Assembly (NCBI GenBank): GCA_050732775.1
Contig: JBOHRN010000029.1
Span: forward strand, 1 to 64,000
From: JBOHRN01 sp050732775
GTDB lineage: Bacteria; Gemmatimonadota; Gemmatimonadetes; Longimicrobiales; Longimicrobiaceae
Direction: 5' to 3'
Length of the DNA: 64,000 nt
Position numbers and translations under genes: made by a program. This document shows positions 16,890 through 27,428 of the stretch, piece by piece (position 1 is the first letter of the stretch; every line of letters begins with the position of its first letter). Under the pieces are notes generated by a model. That model ran no database searches. It saw only the letters and a program-made list of their open reading frames with translations, and had not been told where the DNA came from.

Positions 16890-17732
16890 CTAGCGCCCTT
16901 CGAACGGCAACTTGGCTTGGTCCAGGTCCAGATTCTTCAGTACCGACTCGTCCTCGCGGGTGAGCCGGCGTATGGAGTCGCGGATGCGCGAGCCCTCCTC
17001 GTAAATATCCACCACCGCCTGCTCAATGGTTTCGTCTTCGGCTACGGGCGGGTGGGAGCGCAGGAGCTGGGCTTGGCCCATGATTACGGCCAGGGGGTTG
17101 TTGACCTCGTGCCGAACCGCGCGCATCAGCTCCAGGACTTCGGGCGACGGGGAGGTCCGCTGCCCCGGCTCCGGACCGAGCAGCCGCTCGACCCCTTCCA
17201 GTGCCGACGCCGTGAGCCTGGCCAGCTGGGCTAAGAGGCGCAACTCATCGGCCCGAAAGAGAGGTCTGCCCGGGTCCCGGGCGGCCACGAGCACGCCGCT
17301 GACCCGGTCGGAGAGGATGAGGGGGAGGGCTGCGGCCGGCCCCAGCCCCAACTCTCTCTCCAACTCGGGGTGCGCGCGCGGGTCGAAGCGCAGATCCCGG
17401 CTCTGCTGGGCCTCGGCCGCTGAGTAGGCCCAACCGGCAAAACTTTCGGCTACCGGCACGTCTTGCTGGGCCGCCGGGCCCAGCCGGCCGGTGCCCCCCC
17501 GGCTCCGGAGGGCGCCCGCGCCGGGGCCGTGCTGCGAAAATACGGCCGTGTGCGCGGCGTGGACCAAGCGGGAGGTCTCGTCTAGCACCGCGGCGAGTAA
17601 CCCTTGCCGCGGATCGGGCGCGGAGATGGCGCGGAAGACGCGCTCAGCCACTTCAAAGCCAGCATCGGCCGAAGTATCCGGCTCAGAGATGGCGGAAGAG
17701 GAGAAGTCCTTCGGTGGCGCGCGATCCGGCAT
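16890..17732 (-). CDS. GAF domain plus HisKA phosphoacceptor protein lacking an ATPase domain
   Basis: A 280-aa cytoplasmic signalling protein. Residues 30-185 fit a GAF sensor (LLAAVLDETSRLVHAAHTAVF, then ALPLILSDRVSGVLVAARD). Residues 200-265 are a HisKA dimerisation helix pair with the H-box RHEVNNPLAVIMGQAQLL, the phospho-accepting His being H208. It then ends: there is no N, G1, F or G2 box and no room for an ATPase domain before valS. It follows an HD-GYP response regulator gene by 114 bases, suggesting the pair works together, with a kinase in trans or through phosphotransfer. ATG at 17732; no strong ribosome site. Confidence 0.82.
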   Translation of the reverse strand: MPDRAPPKDFSSSAISEPDTSADAGFEVAERVFRAISAPDPRQGLLAAVLDETSRLVHAAHTAVFSQHGPGAGALRSRGGTGRLGPAAQQDVPVAESFAGWAYSAAEAQQSRDLRFDPRAHPELERELGLGPAAALPLILSDRVSGVLVAARDPGRPLFRADELRLLAQLARLTASALEGVERLLGPEPGQRTSPSPEVLELMRAVRHEVNNPLAVIMGQAQLLRSHPPVAEDETIEQAVVDIYEEGSRIRDSIRRLTREDESVLKNLDLDQAKLPFEGR

Positions 17733-17846
17733 GAAAGTTACGAGTTCACCTTCGGAAGCTGGCCGGTCTCCAAGCGGAGACGCCCGGCTCTGCGGCCCCG
17801 GCTCGCGCCGAGTGTGCTATTATCGAGTGACCCTGTCTAAGTCTAA

Positions 17847-18962
17847 TTAGCTGGGCGGTTCTCGCAAGAGGTGTTCCCCCGTTGTTCCGCCGTTGCCCAG
17901 CAGTACCGGCACGCCGCCGTCGCCGGGAAACCCCTTCTGTTTGGCGTCTATGAACGCCTGCACCACCTGGGGGTCAAATTGGCTCCCCGAGCAGCGGCGT
18001 AGCTCTTCGACGGCGTCGTCCTGGCTGCGTTCGTCCCGGTAGGGGCGCGCGGTGACTATGGCGTCGAAGGTATCGGCTACCGAGAGGATGCGTCCCTCGA
18101 CGGAGATTTCTTCACCCGAGAGGCCATTCGGGTAGCCGGTCCCGTCCCAGCGCTCCTGGTGGTGGAGAACGGCCGGAAGGGCGGGCTCCAGAAAGCTGCT
18201 CCGCTCCACGATGGAGGCGCCTATCTGGGGGTGCCGCTTCATCACTTCGTACTCATCCTCGGTGAGCCGGCCCGGCTTGCGCAGAATTTCGTCGGGCACG
18301 CCGATCTTGCCCACGTCGTGCAGCAAGGCCCCAACCCACAGGGTACGGAGCCGCTCCCCCTTGAGCCCCATCTCCCTCCCGGTAGCCACCGCGTAGCGGG
18401 TGACGCGCTCCACGTGCCCTCCGGTGTAACCGTCGCGGGCCTCGATGGCGTTGGCGAGTGTGTGCAGCGCCTCCACGAAGATCCGTTCGATCCGCTCGGC
18501 CTGCTCGGCTACCCGGTGTTCCAGGTGCTCCTGGTAGTAGCGGTTTTCCCGCACCAGGCGCTGGCGCTCCAGAGCCCGCTCGACCGCCAGAGATACTTCG
18601 TCCAGGTTGAACGGCTTGAGGAGGTAGTCGTCGGCGTGGAGCCGGAGCGCCTCGACCGCATTCTCCAGGGTGCCCGCGCCGGTGAGGATCACGAACCCCA
18701 CCGTGTCGTCGATCTCCTTGACTTGCTTGAGAAATTCGAGGCCGTCCACGCCGGGCATGAGGAGGTCGGAGAGGATCACGTCGGCCCCCGAGCGGCGGAA
18801 GCGCTTCAAGGCGGCGCGGCCGTCCGAGGCTTCCTCCACTTGGTACTCCTCTTCGGAGAGGGCCCGGCGTAACACCAGCCGGATGTTGGGCTCGTCGTCC
18901 ACCACCAGGACGCGCGGCCGCTCTCTGTGCTGGGGGAAGGCAGGGCGTGACGGCTGTGTCAT
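17847..18962 (-). CDS. Response regulator with HD-GYP phosphodiesterase output
   Basis: A 371-aa two-domain protein. Residues 16-130 are a receiver domain with the acidic pair DDE (22-24), phospho-acceptor D66 in ILSDLLMPG and K116 in LLKPF. A coiled linker (140-165) leads to an HD-GYP domain with HD at 215-216 (HDVGKIGVPD) and GYP at 276-278 (HHQERWDGTGYPNGLSG), the signature of cyclic-di-GMP hydrolases. All expected metal ligands look intact. ATG at 18962 overlaps the etfA stop as ATGA. Likely partner is the GAF-HisKA protein downstream. Confidence 0.92.
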   Translation of the reverse strand: MTQPSRPAFPQHRERPRVLVVDDEPNIRLVLRRALSEEEYQVEEASDGRAALKRFRRSGADVILSDLLMPGVDGLEFLKQVKEIDDTVGFVILTGAGTLENAVEALRLHADDYLLKPFNLDEVSLAVERALERQRLVRENRYYQEHLEHRVAEQAERIERIFVEALHTLANAIEARDGYTGGHVERVTRYAVATGREMGLKGERLRTLWVGALLHDVGKIGVPDEILRKPGRLTEDEYEVMKRHPQIGASIVERSSFLEPALPAVLHHQERWDGTGYPNGLSGEEISVEGRILSVADTFDAIVTARPYRDERSQDDAVEELRRCSGSQFDPQVVQAFIDAKQKGFPGDGGVPVLLGNGGTTGEHLLREPPS

Positions 18963-19936
18963 GAAAGTTTCTTTACCTCTTCGGTGAGCCGAGGGACGAT
19001 CTCGAACAGGTCGCCCACGATGCCGTAGTCAGCCACTTTAAAGATGGGGGCGTCGGCGTCCTTGTTGATGGCCACGACGATCTTGGCAGTGCGCATCCCG
19101 GCCAGGTGCTGGATGGCGCCCGAGATACCCACGGCGAAGTAAAGAGTGGGGGCCACGGTTTTACCGGTCTGGCCCACCTGGTCGGCGTGGGGCCGCCACC
19201 CCGCGTCGACTACCGCCCGCGACGCCCCCACCGCGGCGTTGCCCAGGGCGTCGGCCAGCTCTTCCAAGAGCTTGAAGTTATCGGGGTTCTGGAGCCCGCG
19301 CCCGCCCGAGACCACCACCGGGGCCTCGGCCACGTCGAGCTTCTCCCCGCTCGCGGCCCTTACCTCCGTGACCCTGGCACCCTGATCTTGGCCAACTGCT
19401 GGTTCAACTGTTTCCAGAGCGGCGTCGCGGGGGCTTTCGCGGGGAGTGAATACGTTGGGGCGGATAGAGAGCACGACGGGCTTTGAAGAAAGCTCTTGCC
19501 GGACGAAGGCCTTACCCGCGAACACGGGCCGGGTGGCCACCACCGCTTGGCCCTCCACCTCCAGGCCGGTACACTCGGTGACGCACGGCACGCCGAGCCG
19601 GGCCGCCAACCGAGGGGCCAGATCCTTGCCCAGCGCCGACGCCGGAAAGACCACGGTCCCGTACCCCCGCTCTTGGATCAGATCGACCAACAGGTGGGCG
19701 AAGTCTCCCGCCCGGTACAGCTCGAACGATGCGCTTTCGGCCGCCAAGACCTTGTCGGCGCCGTAACGCCCGAGCACTTTCGCCCGCTCTCCGACTCCCG
19801 GCGTGCCAAACACGACCGCGTGTACCTCTGCTTCGAGCTGGTCCGCGATAGAACGCGCGGCGGTGACCGCCTCGTGCGAGACCTTGCGTAACTCCCCGTC
19901 CCGGGCTTCGGCAAAGGCCAGCACCACCGGAGTCAC
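18959..19936 (-). CDS. etfA: Electron transfer flavoprotein subunit alpha
   Basis: Forms the FAD-binding ETF heterodimer with EtfB and passes electrons from acyl-CoA dehydrogenases to the respiratory chain. The 325-aa product has the N-terminal domain VVLAFAEARDGELRKVS and the C-terminal FAD signature LYFAVGISGAIQHLAGM followed by INKDADAPIF. GTG at 19936 overlaps the etfB stop as GTGA. The location next to methylmalonyl-CoA mutase and acyl-CoA carboxylase genes fits odd-chain and branched-chain acyl-CoA oxidation. Confidence 0.97.
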   Translation of the reverse strand: MTPVVLAFAEARDGELRKVSHEAVTAARSIADQLEAEVHAVVFGTPGVGERAKVLGRYGADKVLAAESASFELYRAGDFAHLLVDLIQERGYGTVVFPASALGKDLAPRLAARLGVPCVTECTGLEVEGQAVVATRPVFAGKAFVRQELSSKPVVLSIRPNVFTPRESPRDAALETVEPAVGQDQGARVTEVRAASGEKLDVAEAPVVVSGGRGLQNPDNFKLLEELADALGNAAVGASRAVVDAGWRPHADQVGQTGKTVAPTLYFAVGISGAIQHLAGMRTAKIVVAINKDADAPIFKVADYGIVGDLFEIVPRLTEEVKKLS

Positions 19937-20682
19937 AGAACCTTTGCTTCTTCCCTCAAGACGCGCAGCAACTCGGGCACGGCGTCGGGTCCTTCGCCCA
20001 CTACCCTTCCCGGCTCCCGCTCCGGCGGGTAGCTAAGTACGCCCGGCTCACTGGCCGGTTCGGGTGCGTCTACCTCCTTTTCTTCCAGCGGCTTGCGCTT
20101 GGCGCTCATGATCCCCTTGAGGGACGGGTAGCGCGGCTCGTAGGCGCCCTTGGTGATGGTAAGGGCGCAGGGAAGTGGTAGCTCGACCACCTCGGTGCCA
20201 CCCTCGATCTCGCGCTGGGCGGTCACGCTAGCTCCCTCGACCCGGAACTCCGTCACCGCCGAGGCCGAGGGAAGCCCGAGCAGCTCGGCGGTCATGGTGC
20301 CGACTTGCTGAAGGTCGTCGTCGATGGCCTTGAGGCCGAAGAGGAGAAGGTCGTGTTCCCGCTCCTTGATCTCTGCGGCCAGCAGTTTCGCCACCTCCAA
20401 CCCCTGCAGGGGGCGTCCGGTCTTGAGGAGCACGGCGTCGTCGGCCCCCATGGCCAGGGCGGTACGCAAGGTTTCGGCGCTTTCGGCGAGGCCCGCCGAA
20501 ACGGCGGTCACGCTCCCCTCCCCCGCCCCTTCCTTGTGCTTGAGCGCGGCCTCCACGGCGAATTCATCATACGGATTCATCACGAACTTCACGCCCGAGG
20601 GGTCGATGGACGATCCGTCTCCGCCGATGCGAACGCGCGTTTCGGTGTCGGGGACGCGCTTCACGCACACGATGATCTTCAC
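19933..20682 (-). CDS. etfB: Electron transfer flavoprotein subunit beta
   Basis: Partner of EtfA, binding AMP and forming the heterodimer interface. The 249-aa product begins MKIIVCVKRVPDTETRVRI and shows NPYDEFAVEAALKHKE and the conserved ALTITKGAYEPRYPSLKGIM region. GTG at 20682, preceded by a purine-rich GAAGAAAG stretch. It is the first gene of the etfB-etfA-response regulator-HisKA-valS-lipoprotein-fabI run and has a good promoter 50 bases upstream. Confidence 0.97.
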   Translation of the reverse strand: MKIIVCVKRVPDTETRVRIGGDGSSIDPSGVKFVMNPYDEFAVEAALKHKEGAGEGSVTAVSAGLAESAETLRTALAMGADDAVLLKTGRPLQGLEVAKLLAAEIKEREHDLLLFGLKAIDDDLQQVGTMTAELLGLPSASAVTEFRVEGASVTAQREIEGGTEVVELPLPCALTITKGAYEPRYPSLKGIMSAKRKPLEEKEVDAPEPASEPGVLSYPPEREPGRVVGEGPDAVPELLRVLREEAKVL

Positions 20683-20739
20683 GCGCTTTCTTCGCTCAGG
20701 CTAGGTGAGTCGGCCGCGGGGCAGCTTTACAGGCGCGAC

Positions 20740-20768
20740 ATAATAGCGTTTGGAAGGGGAGATGTCCA
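20740..20768 (-). promoter_or_regulatory. Sigma-70 promoter of the etfBA operon
   Basis: On the minus strand TGGACA (20763-20768, 5 of 6) is followed by exactly 17 nt and TATTAT (20740-20745, 5 of 6). Predicted start about 20733, giving a leader of roughly 50 nt before the GTG of etfB. It lies in the 134-bp gap after the mutase gene, so the etf genes can be expressed apart from the glmM-to-mutase run. Confidence 0.72.
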
Positions 20769-20816
20769 GCGGGAGGAGTAGTAAAACGGCCCCCGACGGT
20801 GGCTGGTAGCTCCGCT

Positions 20817-22457
<1,641 letters not shown>

Positions 22458-22499
22458 CGCCGCAGAGGTAAAGGGCGGGGGGGGTACGCTGCCGCGAGC

Positions 22500-22997
22500 T
22501 CATTCGAGCACCACCAGGACGGCGCCTTTCTCGACGGTTTCGCCATCGGAGACCAGCACTTGGGCCACCACACCGTCGGCCGCGGACTTGAGTTCGTTCT
22601 CCATCTTCATCGCCTCAATCACCACCACCCCCTGTCCCCGTTTGACCTCCTCTCCTTCCTCGACCTCGACCTTGACCACCAGCCCCGGCATGGGAGCGGT
22701 CACCGATTTCTTCTCCTCCACCGCCTTCTCACCCACCATCTCCCTGATGGCACGGGCGCGTTCGTCGACCACCACCACCCGGTATGGAACGCCCCGGTGG
22801 ACGATGCGCCAGCTCCCCTCGCGGTCGTCGCGGCTCGCCAGCAGGGTGTAGGAGCGGCCGGCCAGGTCCAGGTGCTGGAGCGCCGGCCCGTGCGCCGGAG
22901 CCAGCCCAGCCGAGACCACGGCACCGTCGACCGCGGGCCGCTCTCCGGATAGATCGACTTCGAGCTCACGGCCGGCAACGGTGACGAGGTACTTCAC
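22500..22997 (-). CDS. Biotin carboxyl carrier protein of an acyl-CoA carboxylase
   Basis: A 165-aa biotinyl carrier. The biotinyl domain occupies the C-terminal 75 residues, with the lipoylation-like fold starting TAPMPGLVVKVEVEEGEEV and the biotinylation site EAMKMEN (K131). The N-terminal half (residues 1-90) resembles the linker region found between carboxylase and carrier in propionyl-CoA carboxylase alpha chains, here free-standing. GTG at 22997 starts four bases after the biotin carboxylase stop. BirA, at 54033-54833, would attach biotin. Confidence 0.94.
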   Translation of the reverse strand: MKYLVTVAGRELEVDLSGERPAVDGAVVSAGLAPAHGPALQHLDLAGRSYTLLASRDDREGSWRIVHRGVPYRVVVVDERARAIREMVGEKAVEEKKSVTAPMPGLVVKVEVEEGEEVKRGQGVVVIEAMKMENELKSAADGVVAQVLVSDGETVEKGAVLVVLE

Positions 22998-23001
22998 GAT
23001 C

Positions 23002-24501
23002 TCAGCCCCGCCACCCCCCCACTACTCCCCGCCACGCGCCCCTTCCCCCGGCTCCAGCCGGGATACGCGCGACCGTCCGCCCGGTCCGCCGCTCTTCTTC
23101 CAGCAGGGCGGCTGCCAGCGCGATGGCCCTCACCGTCTCTTCGTCCGGCCCGCCGGAGAGGAGGGCGTCCCGGTGTCTCTCTAGGTAGCGGATGTCTACC
23201 TTACCAGCCCTAAAGTCGGGCTCGTCCATCACCGCCAGGTGAAAGGGAACCGAGGTATCGACCCCCACCAGCCGCAACTCCTCCAGGGCCCGCTTCATGC
23301 GGCGGATGGCCAGCTCACGGGTGGGCGCGTGGACGATCAGCTTGGCGAGCAGGGGGTCGTAGTAGAGCCCTACTTCGCTGCCCGGCGAGACGCCGCCGTC
23401 CCAACGCACCCCCGGACCGGAGGGCGGCTCCAGCCGGGTAACGGTGCCGGCGGAGGGGAGAAAGTCGTTAGCAGGATCCTCGCACGTGACCCGGCACTCG
23501 AGGGCGTGACCACGCCAGCAGACGTCTTCCTGCTCGAAGTCCAGCGCCTCCCCGGCCGCCACGCGGATCTGCCACTGGACCAGATCAACGCCGGTGACCA
23601 GTTCGGTGACCGGGTGCTCCACCTGGATGCGGGTATTCATCTCCAGAAAGTAGAAGTCGCCGTCCTGGAAGAGGAATTCCACCGTGCCCGCGCCTTCGTA
23701 CTCCACCGCCTTCGCCGCCGCCACCGCAGTAGCTCCCATCTGTTCCCTCAGTTCGGGGGCAAGGGCGGGCGAGGGGGCCTCTTCGATCAGCTTCTGGTGG
23801 CGCCGCTGGACCGAACAGTCCCGCTCTCCCAGGTGGAGCACCTTGCCGTATCCGTCGGCTAGCAGCTGGATCTCGATGTGGCGGGGGCCTTCCAGGTACT
23901 TCTCCAGGTATACCGAGCCGTCTCCGAACGAGGCCAGCGCTTCCCGGCTGGCCGCCCCGAACGCCGTCTCGAGCTCGCTCTCCCCGGCGACGACGCGCAT
24001 CCCCTTGCCCCCGCCGCCAGCCGCCGCCTTGAGGAGCACCGGGTAACCGATCTCCCGGGCGGCCCCGGTCGCGGCCCGGGCGTTGGCCAGCGGCTCGCTG
24101 GTTCCCGGCACCACGGCGACACCCGCCTCTGTCATGCGCCGACGGGCCTCGGTCTTGTCGCCCATCTTCTCGATGGCCCCGGCGGGAGGGCCGATGAACA
24201 CCAGGCCGGCGTTCTTCACGGCTTGCGCGAAAGCGGCCCGTTCGGCCAGGAAGCCGTAGCCTGGGTGGACGGCCTCGGCGCCGGACCGCCGTGCCACCTC
24301 TAGCAGCTTCTCGATGACCAGGTAGCTCTCGGCCGAGGGCGCCGGGCCTAGCGGGTACGCTTCGTCGGCGGCCAGGACGTGCGGTGCCGTCCGGTCGGGA
24401 TGCGAATATACGGCCACCGACTTGACGCCCAGCTCCCGCGCGGCGCGCACCACGCGCAGGGCGATCTCTCCCCGATTGGCGATCAGGATCTTGGAGAACA
24501 T
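23002..24501 (-). CDS. accC: Acetyl/propionyl-CoA carboxylase, biotin carboxylase subunit
   Basis: ATP-dependent carboxylation of biotin on the carrier protein. The 499-aa product has MFSKILIANRGEIALRVVRAA, the ATP-grasp glycine loop LKAAAGGGGKGMRVV, the catalytic EMNTRIQVEHPVTELVTGVD and the C-terminal biotin carboxylase domain. ATG at 24501 starts seven bases after maf; the frame open to 24723 runs into maf and is not real coding. It is about 50 residues longer than E. coli AccC, as in acyl-CoA carboxylase alpha chains; with the separate carrier and the distant carboxyltransferase it probably forms a propionyl-CoA-type enzyme. Confidence 0.95.
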   Translation of the reverse strand: MFSKILIANRGEIALRVVRAARELGVKSVAVYSHPDRTAPHVLAADEAYPLGPAPSAESYLVIEKLLEVARRSGAEAVHPGYGFLAERAAFAQAVKNAGLVFIGPPAGAIEKMGDKTEARRRMTEAGVAVVPGTSEPLANARAATGAAREIGYPVLLKAAAGGGGKGMRVVAGESELETAFGAASREALASFGDGSVYLEKYLEGPRHIEIQLLADGYGKVLHLGERDCSVQRRHQKLIEEAPSPALAPELREQMGATAVAAAKAVEYEGAGTVEFLFQDGDFYFLEMNTRIQVEHPVTELVTGVDLVQWQIRVAAGEALDFEQEDVCWRGHALECRVTCEDPANDFLPSAGTVTRLEPPSGPGVRWDGGVSPGSEVGLYYDPLLAKLIVHAPTRELAIRRMKRALEELRLVGVDTSVPFHLAVMDEPDFRAGKVDIRYLERHRDALLSGGPDEETVRAIALAAALLEEERRTGRTVARIPAGAGGRGAWRGVVGGWRG

Positions 24502-24508
24502 ACCCCGC

Positions 24509-25114
24509 TCAGTTCTCCAGCGGCTCCAGCCCATTGAAAGCGTAGCGGAAGCCGAAGCGCCGGAAGAGTTCGAGAGTACGCACCACGGGCAGCCCCATGA
24601 CGGCGAAGTAGTCGCCGTCGATCTTTTCCACCAACGCGGAACCGTAGCCCTGGACCCCGTAGCTACCCGCCTTGTCCATCGGCTCGCCCGTGGCCACGTA
24701 CGCTTCGCAGAAGTCGCGGTCAAAGTTGCGGAAACGGACCGTGACCCGCTCCAGCGCCGATTCGACCCGGCCCCGGTACACTACCGCCACGCCGGTGTAA
24801 ACTTCGTGGATGCGGCCGGCGAGGCGCATCAGCATACGCACGGCGTCCTCTTGGTCGCGCGGCTTGTCGAACACGTAGTGGCCGAAGACCACCAGAGTGT
24901 CCGAGCCGAGCACCAGCGCGGCGGGCCGGTCGCGTGCCACCACCACCGCCTTTTCGCGCGCCAACCGTTCGGCGTGGTCCGCGGGCATATCGTGATCCAC
25001 GTAGCTCTCGTCGATCTCGGCGGGGACAACCTCGAAGATCAACCCCAGCCGCTCCAGTAGTTCGGCGCGGCGGGGAGAGCGGGAGGCGAGGATCAGGGCG
25101 GGCGCGTCACTCAT
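24509..25114 (-). CDS. maf: Maf-family nucleoside triphosphate pyrophosphatase
   Basis: House-cleaning enzyme hydrolysing dTTP/UTP or modified nucleotides. The 201-aa product begins with ILASRSPRRAELLERLG, the family signature, and contains EKA in ARLAREKAVVVA-like context, GSDTLVVF with the catalytic Asp, and the DKAGSYGVQGYG block. ATG at 25114 starts three bases after the dtd stop. Whether it is the YhdE or YceF subfamily is unclear. Confidence 0.95.
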   Translation of the reverse strand: MSDAPALILASRSPRRAELLERLGLIFEVVPAEIDESYVDHDMPADHAERLAREKAVVVARDRPAALVLGSDTLVVFGHYVFDKPRDQEDAVRMLMRLAGRIHEVYTGVAVVYRGRVESALERVTVRFRNFDRDFCEAYVATGEPMDKAGSYGVQGYGSALVEKIDGDYFAVMGLPVVRTLELFRRFGFRYAFNGLEPLEN

Positions 25115-25117
25115 GAA

Positions 25118-25555
25118 TCACTTTTCCAAAGTAAAGGTCACGGGGCCGTCGTTCACCAACTCCACCTCCATCATCGCCCCGAACTCTCCCGTCCGCACCG
25201 CTACTCCGGTATCTCTGAGCAGAGCAACGAAGCGCTCGTACAGTGGCACGGCCTTTTCGGGCGTCGCCGCCGCCACGAAGCTCGGCCGCCTGCCCTTGCG
25301 GCAGTCGCCGTACAAGGTGAACTGGGAGACCACCAGCAGCGCTCCACCCGCCTCCAACAGAGAGCGGTTCATCTTACCCGCCTGGTCCGCGAAAACACGC
25401 AGCCCGGTTACCTTTTCGGCCATCCAGCGAAGCTCCCCTTCCCCGTCGCTAGCCGAGAAGCCGGCCAGCACCAGGAGTCCCTTGCCTATTTCGCCCGCGA
25501 GTCGGCCGTTGACGGTGACCGAAGCCCGGGAGACGCGTTGCAGCACGACCCTCAC
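25118..25555 (-). CDS. dtd: D-aminoacyl-tRNA deacylase
   Basis: Removes D-amino acids (and glycine from tRNA-Ala) from mischarged tRNA. The 145-aa product matches the family length: RVVLQRVSRASVTVNG at the start, the catalytic-pocket motif SQFTLYGD and the Gly-cisPro motif NDGPVTF at the end. GTG at 25555 overlaps the glmS stop as GTGA; the frame open to 25603 reads into glmS. Forms a dtd-maf quality-control pair. Confidence 0.95.
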   Translation of the reverse strand: MRVVLQRVSRASVTVNGRLAGEIGKGLLVLAGFSASDGEGELRWMAEKVTGLRVFADQAGKMNRSLLEAGGALLVVSQFTLYGDCRKGRRPSFVAAATPEKAVPLYERFVALLRDTGVAVRTGEFGAMMEVELVNDGPVTFTLEK

Positions 25556-27399
25556 TCGACCGTGACCGACTTGGCGAGGTTTCTCGGCTGGTCCACGTCG
25601 CACCCGCGCAGCACGGCCACGTGGTAAGCCAGAAGTTGCAAGGGGATGGTGGCCAGGATGGGGGTGAGCGCGTCGTGAGTCTGGGGAATTTGAATTACGT
25701 GGCTGGCCAGGTGGAAGAGCTCCTTGTCCCCCTCGGAGATCACCGCGATCACCCGTCCCCCGCGCGCCCTCACCTCGTCGATGTTGGAGCGCACCTTGTC
25801 GTATACCCCATCCTTGGGAGCGATCACCACCACCGGCATGTCGTCGTCGATGAGGGCGATGGGTCCGTGCTTCATTTCGGCGGCGGGGTAGCCCTCGGCG
25901 TGGATGTACGAAATCTCTTTGAGCTTGAGGGCGCCTTCCAGGGCCGCCGGAAAGTTGTAGCCGCGCCCCAGGTAGAGGAAGTTGCGGTGGCGCTGGTACT
26001 CCTCGGCCAGCGCCTTGAGGGCGTCGTCAGTCTCCAAGATGTCGGCCACCTGGTCGGGGAGGCGGGAGAGGGCGCGCACGATCTCCCGCGCTCGCGCCGG
26101 CGCGAGCGTGCCACGGAGCCGGCCCAGGTTGATGGTTATCATGGCCATGACCACCACCTGCGAGGTAAACGCCTTGGTAGAGGCTACGCCGATTTCGGGG
26201 CCGGCGTGTAGGTACACCCCCGCGTCGGTCTCGCGGGCGATGGTCGAGCCGACCACGTTGACCACTCCGAGGGCGGTGGCGCCCTGCTGCTTGGCCTCTC
26301 GCAGGGCCCACAGCGTGTCGGCGGTCTCGCCCGACTGGGAGATGGCGATCACCAGCGTGCCCGGCTCTATCACCGGGTGGCGGTAGCGGAACTCAGAGGC
26401 GTACTCGACCTCGGTGGGGATGCGGGCGATGTCCTCCAGCAGGTACTCTCCGATCAGCCCCGAGTGCCAGGAGGTGCCGCACCCCAGGATGACGACCCGC
26501 CGTACCTCCCGCAGCTCATCGTCCATACCTTGCAAGCCCCCCAAGCGGACGGCGCCCGCCTCCTCCAGGAGCCGGCCGCGCATGGTCTCGCGCAGCGTCT
26601 CCGGCTGCTCCATGATCTCCTTGAGCATGAAGTGGGGGTACCCGTTTCGCTCCACCTCTCCGATCTCCCAGTCGAGGTGGCTCACCTCGCGGTCCACCGC
26701 CTCGCCCTCGAGCCGCCGCACGGTGTAGCCGTCGCCGGTGATGGTGGCCAGGTCTCCGTCGTCGAGGTAGACCACGTCGCGGGTGTGGGCGATCACGGCG
26801 GCCGCGTCCGAGGCAACGAAAGTCTCTCCGTTTTCACCCACCCCTATGAGCAGAGGGCTGCCCAGCCGGGCGACCACTATCTTGCCGGGATCTCTGGTCG
26901 AGACCACGGCGATGCCGTAGGTCCCCTCGATCTGGTCGAGAGCCCGTTCCACCGCCCGCTCCAGCGTGACGCCTTCCTTGCCGCTCGCGTACACCTCCTC
27001 GATAAGGTGGACCAGCACCTCGGTATCGGTCTCGGAGCCAAAGGTATGGCCGCGCTCGCGGAGCTTCTTCCTTAGCGGCGTAGCGTTTTCCACGATACCG
27101 TTGTGGACAACGGCGAAGTCACCGTTCTCGGAAAGGTGGGGGTGGGCGTTCTTCTCAGTGGGCGCGCCGTGCGTGGCCCAGCGGGTGTGACCTATGCCGT
27201 AGCTCCCCCGCACCGGCTCACGCCCCAACTGCTCCTCCAACTCGCAAATCTTGCCGGCCCGGCGGCGGAGCTGGATGGCGCCGTTCTCGACCACGGCCAC
27301 GCCCGCCGAGTCGTAACCGCGGTACTCTAGCCGCTTGAGCCCGTCGATCAAAATCTCCACGGGCTCCCGGCTCCCGATATACCCTACGATTCCGCACAT
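25552..27399 (-). CDS. glmS: Glutamine-fructose-6-phosphate aminotransferase
   Basis: Makes glucosamine 6-phosphate from fructose 6-phosphate and glutamine. The 615-aa product has the N-terminal Ntn glutaminase domain with nucleophile Cys2 (CGIVGYIGSR) and two SIS sugar-isomerase domains (GCGTSWHSGLIGEYLLEDI; ISQSGETADTLWALREA), ending DQPRNLAKSVTVE as is universal. ATG at 27399. Just downstream of glmM; the two give GlcN-1-P for peptidoglycan, and UDP-GlcNAc is also the donor for BshA. No glmS ribozyme was recognised in the 29-bp gap. Confidence 0.98.
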   Translation of the reverse strand: MCGIVGYIGSREPVEILIDGLKRLEYRGYDSAGVAVVENGAIQLRRRAGKICELEEQLGREPVRGSYGIGHTRWATHGAPTEKNAHPHLSENGDFAVVHNGIVENATPLRKKLRERGHTFGSETDTEVLVHLIEEVYASGKEGVTLERAVERALDQIEGTYGIAVVSTRDPGKIVVARLGSPLLIGVGENGETFVASDAAAVIAHTRDVVYLDDGDLATITGDGYTVRRLEGEAVDREVSHLDWEIGEVERNGYPHFMLKEIMEQPETLRETMRGRLLEEAGAVRLGGLQGMDDELREVRRVVILGCGTSWHSGLIGEYLLEDIARIPTEVEYASEFRYRHPVIEPGTLVIAISQSGETADTLWALREAKQQGATALGVVNVVGSTIARETDAGVYLHAGPEIGVASTKAFTSQVVVMAMITINLGRLRGTLAPARAREIVRALSRLPDQVADILETDDALKALAEEYQRHRNFLYLGRGYNFPAALEGALKLKEISYIHAEGYPAAEMKHGPIALIDDDMPVVVIAPKDGVYDKVRSNIDEVRARGGRVIAVISEGDKELFHLASHVIQIPQTHDALTPILATIPLQLLAYHVAVLRGCDVDQPRNLAKSVTVE

Positions 27400-27428
27400 A
27401 ACGGTTCACGGTTCATAGCTGGCGCGGG

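Noticed and set aside
17733..17846. Possible promoter (GATAAT) and a GTCTCC-AAGC-GGAGAC hairpin before the GAF-HisKA gene
   Set aside because: No acceptable -35 at 16-18 nt from GATAAT, and the 6-bp hairpin is common by chance in such GC-rich DNA; left unannotated.
23002..24723. Biotin carboxylase with a 74-residue N-terminal extension
   Set aside because: The extension lies inside maf and has no similarity to carboxylases; ATG at 24501 gives the exact family N-terminus.
27400..27428. glmS ribozyme or riboswitch upstream of glmS
   Set aside because: The gap to glmM is only 29 bases, far too short for the ribozyme; it contains only a short repeat of ACGGTTCA.
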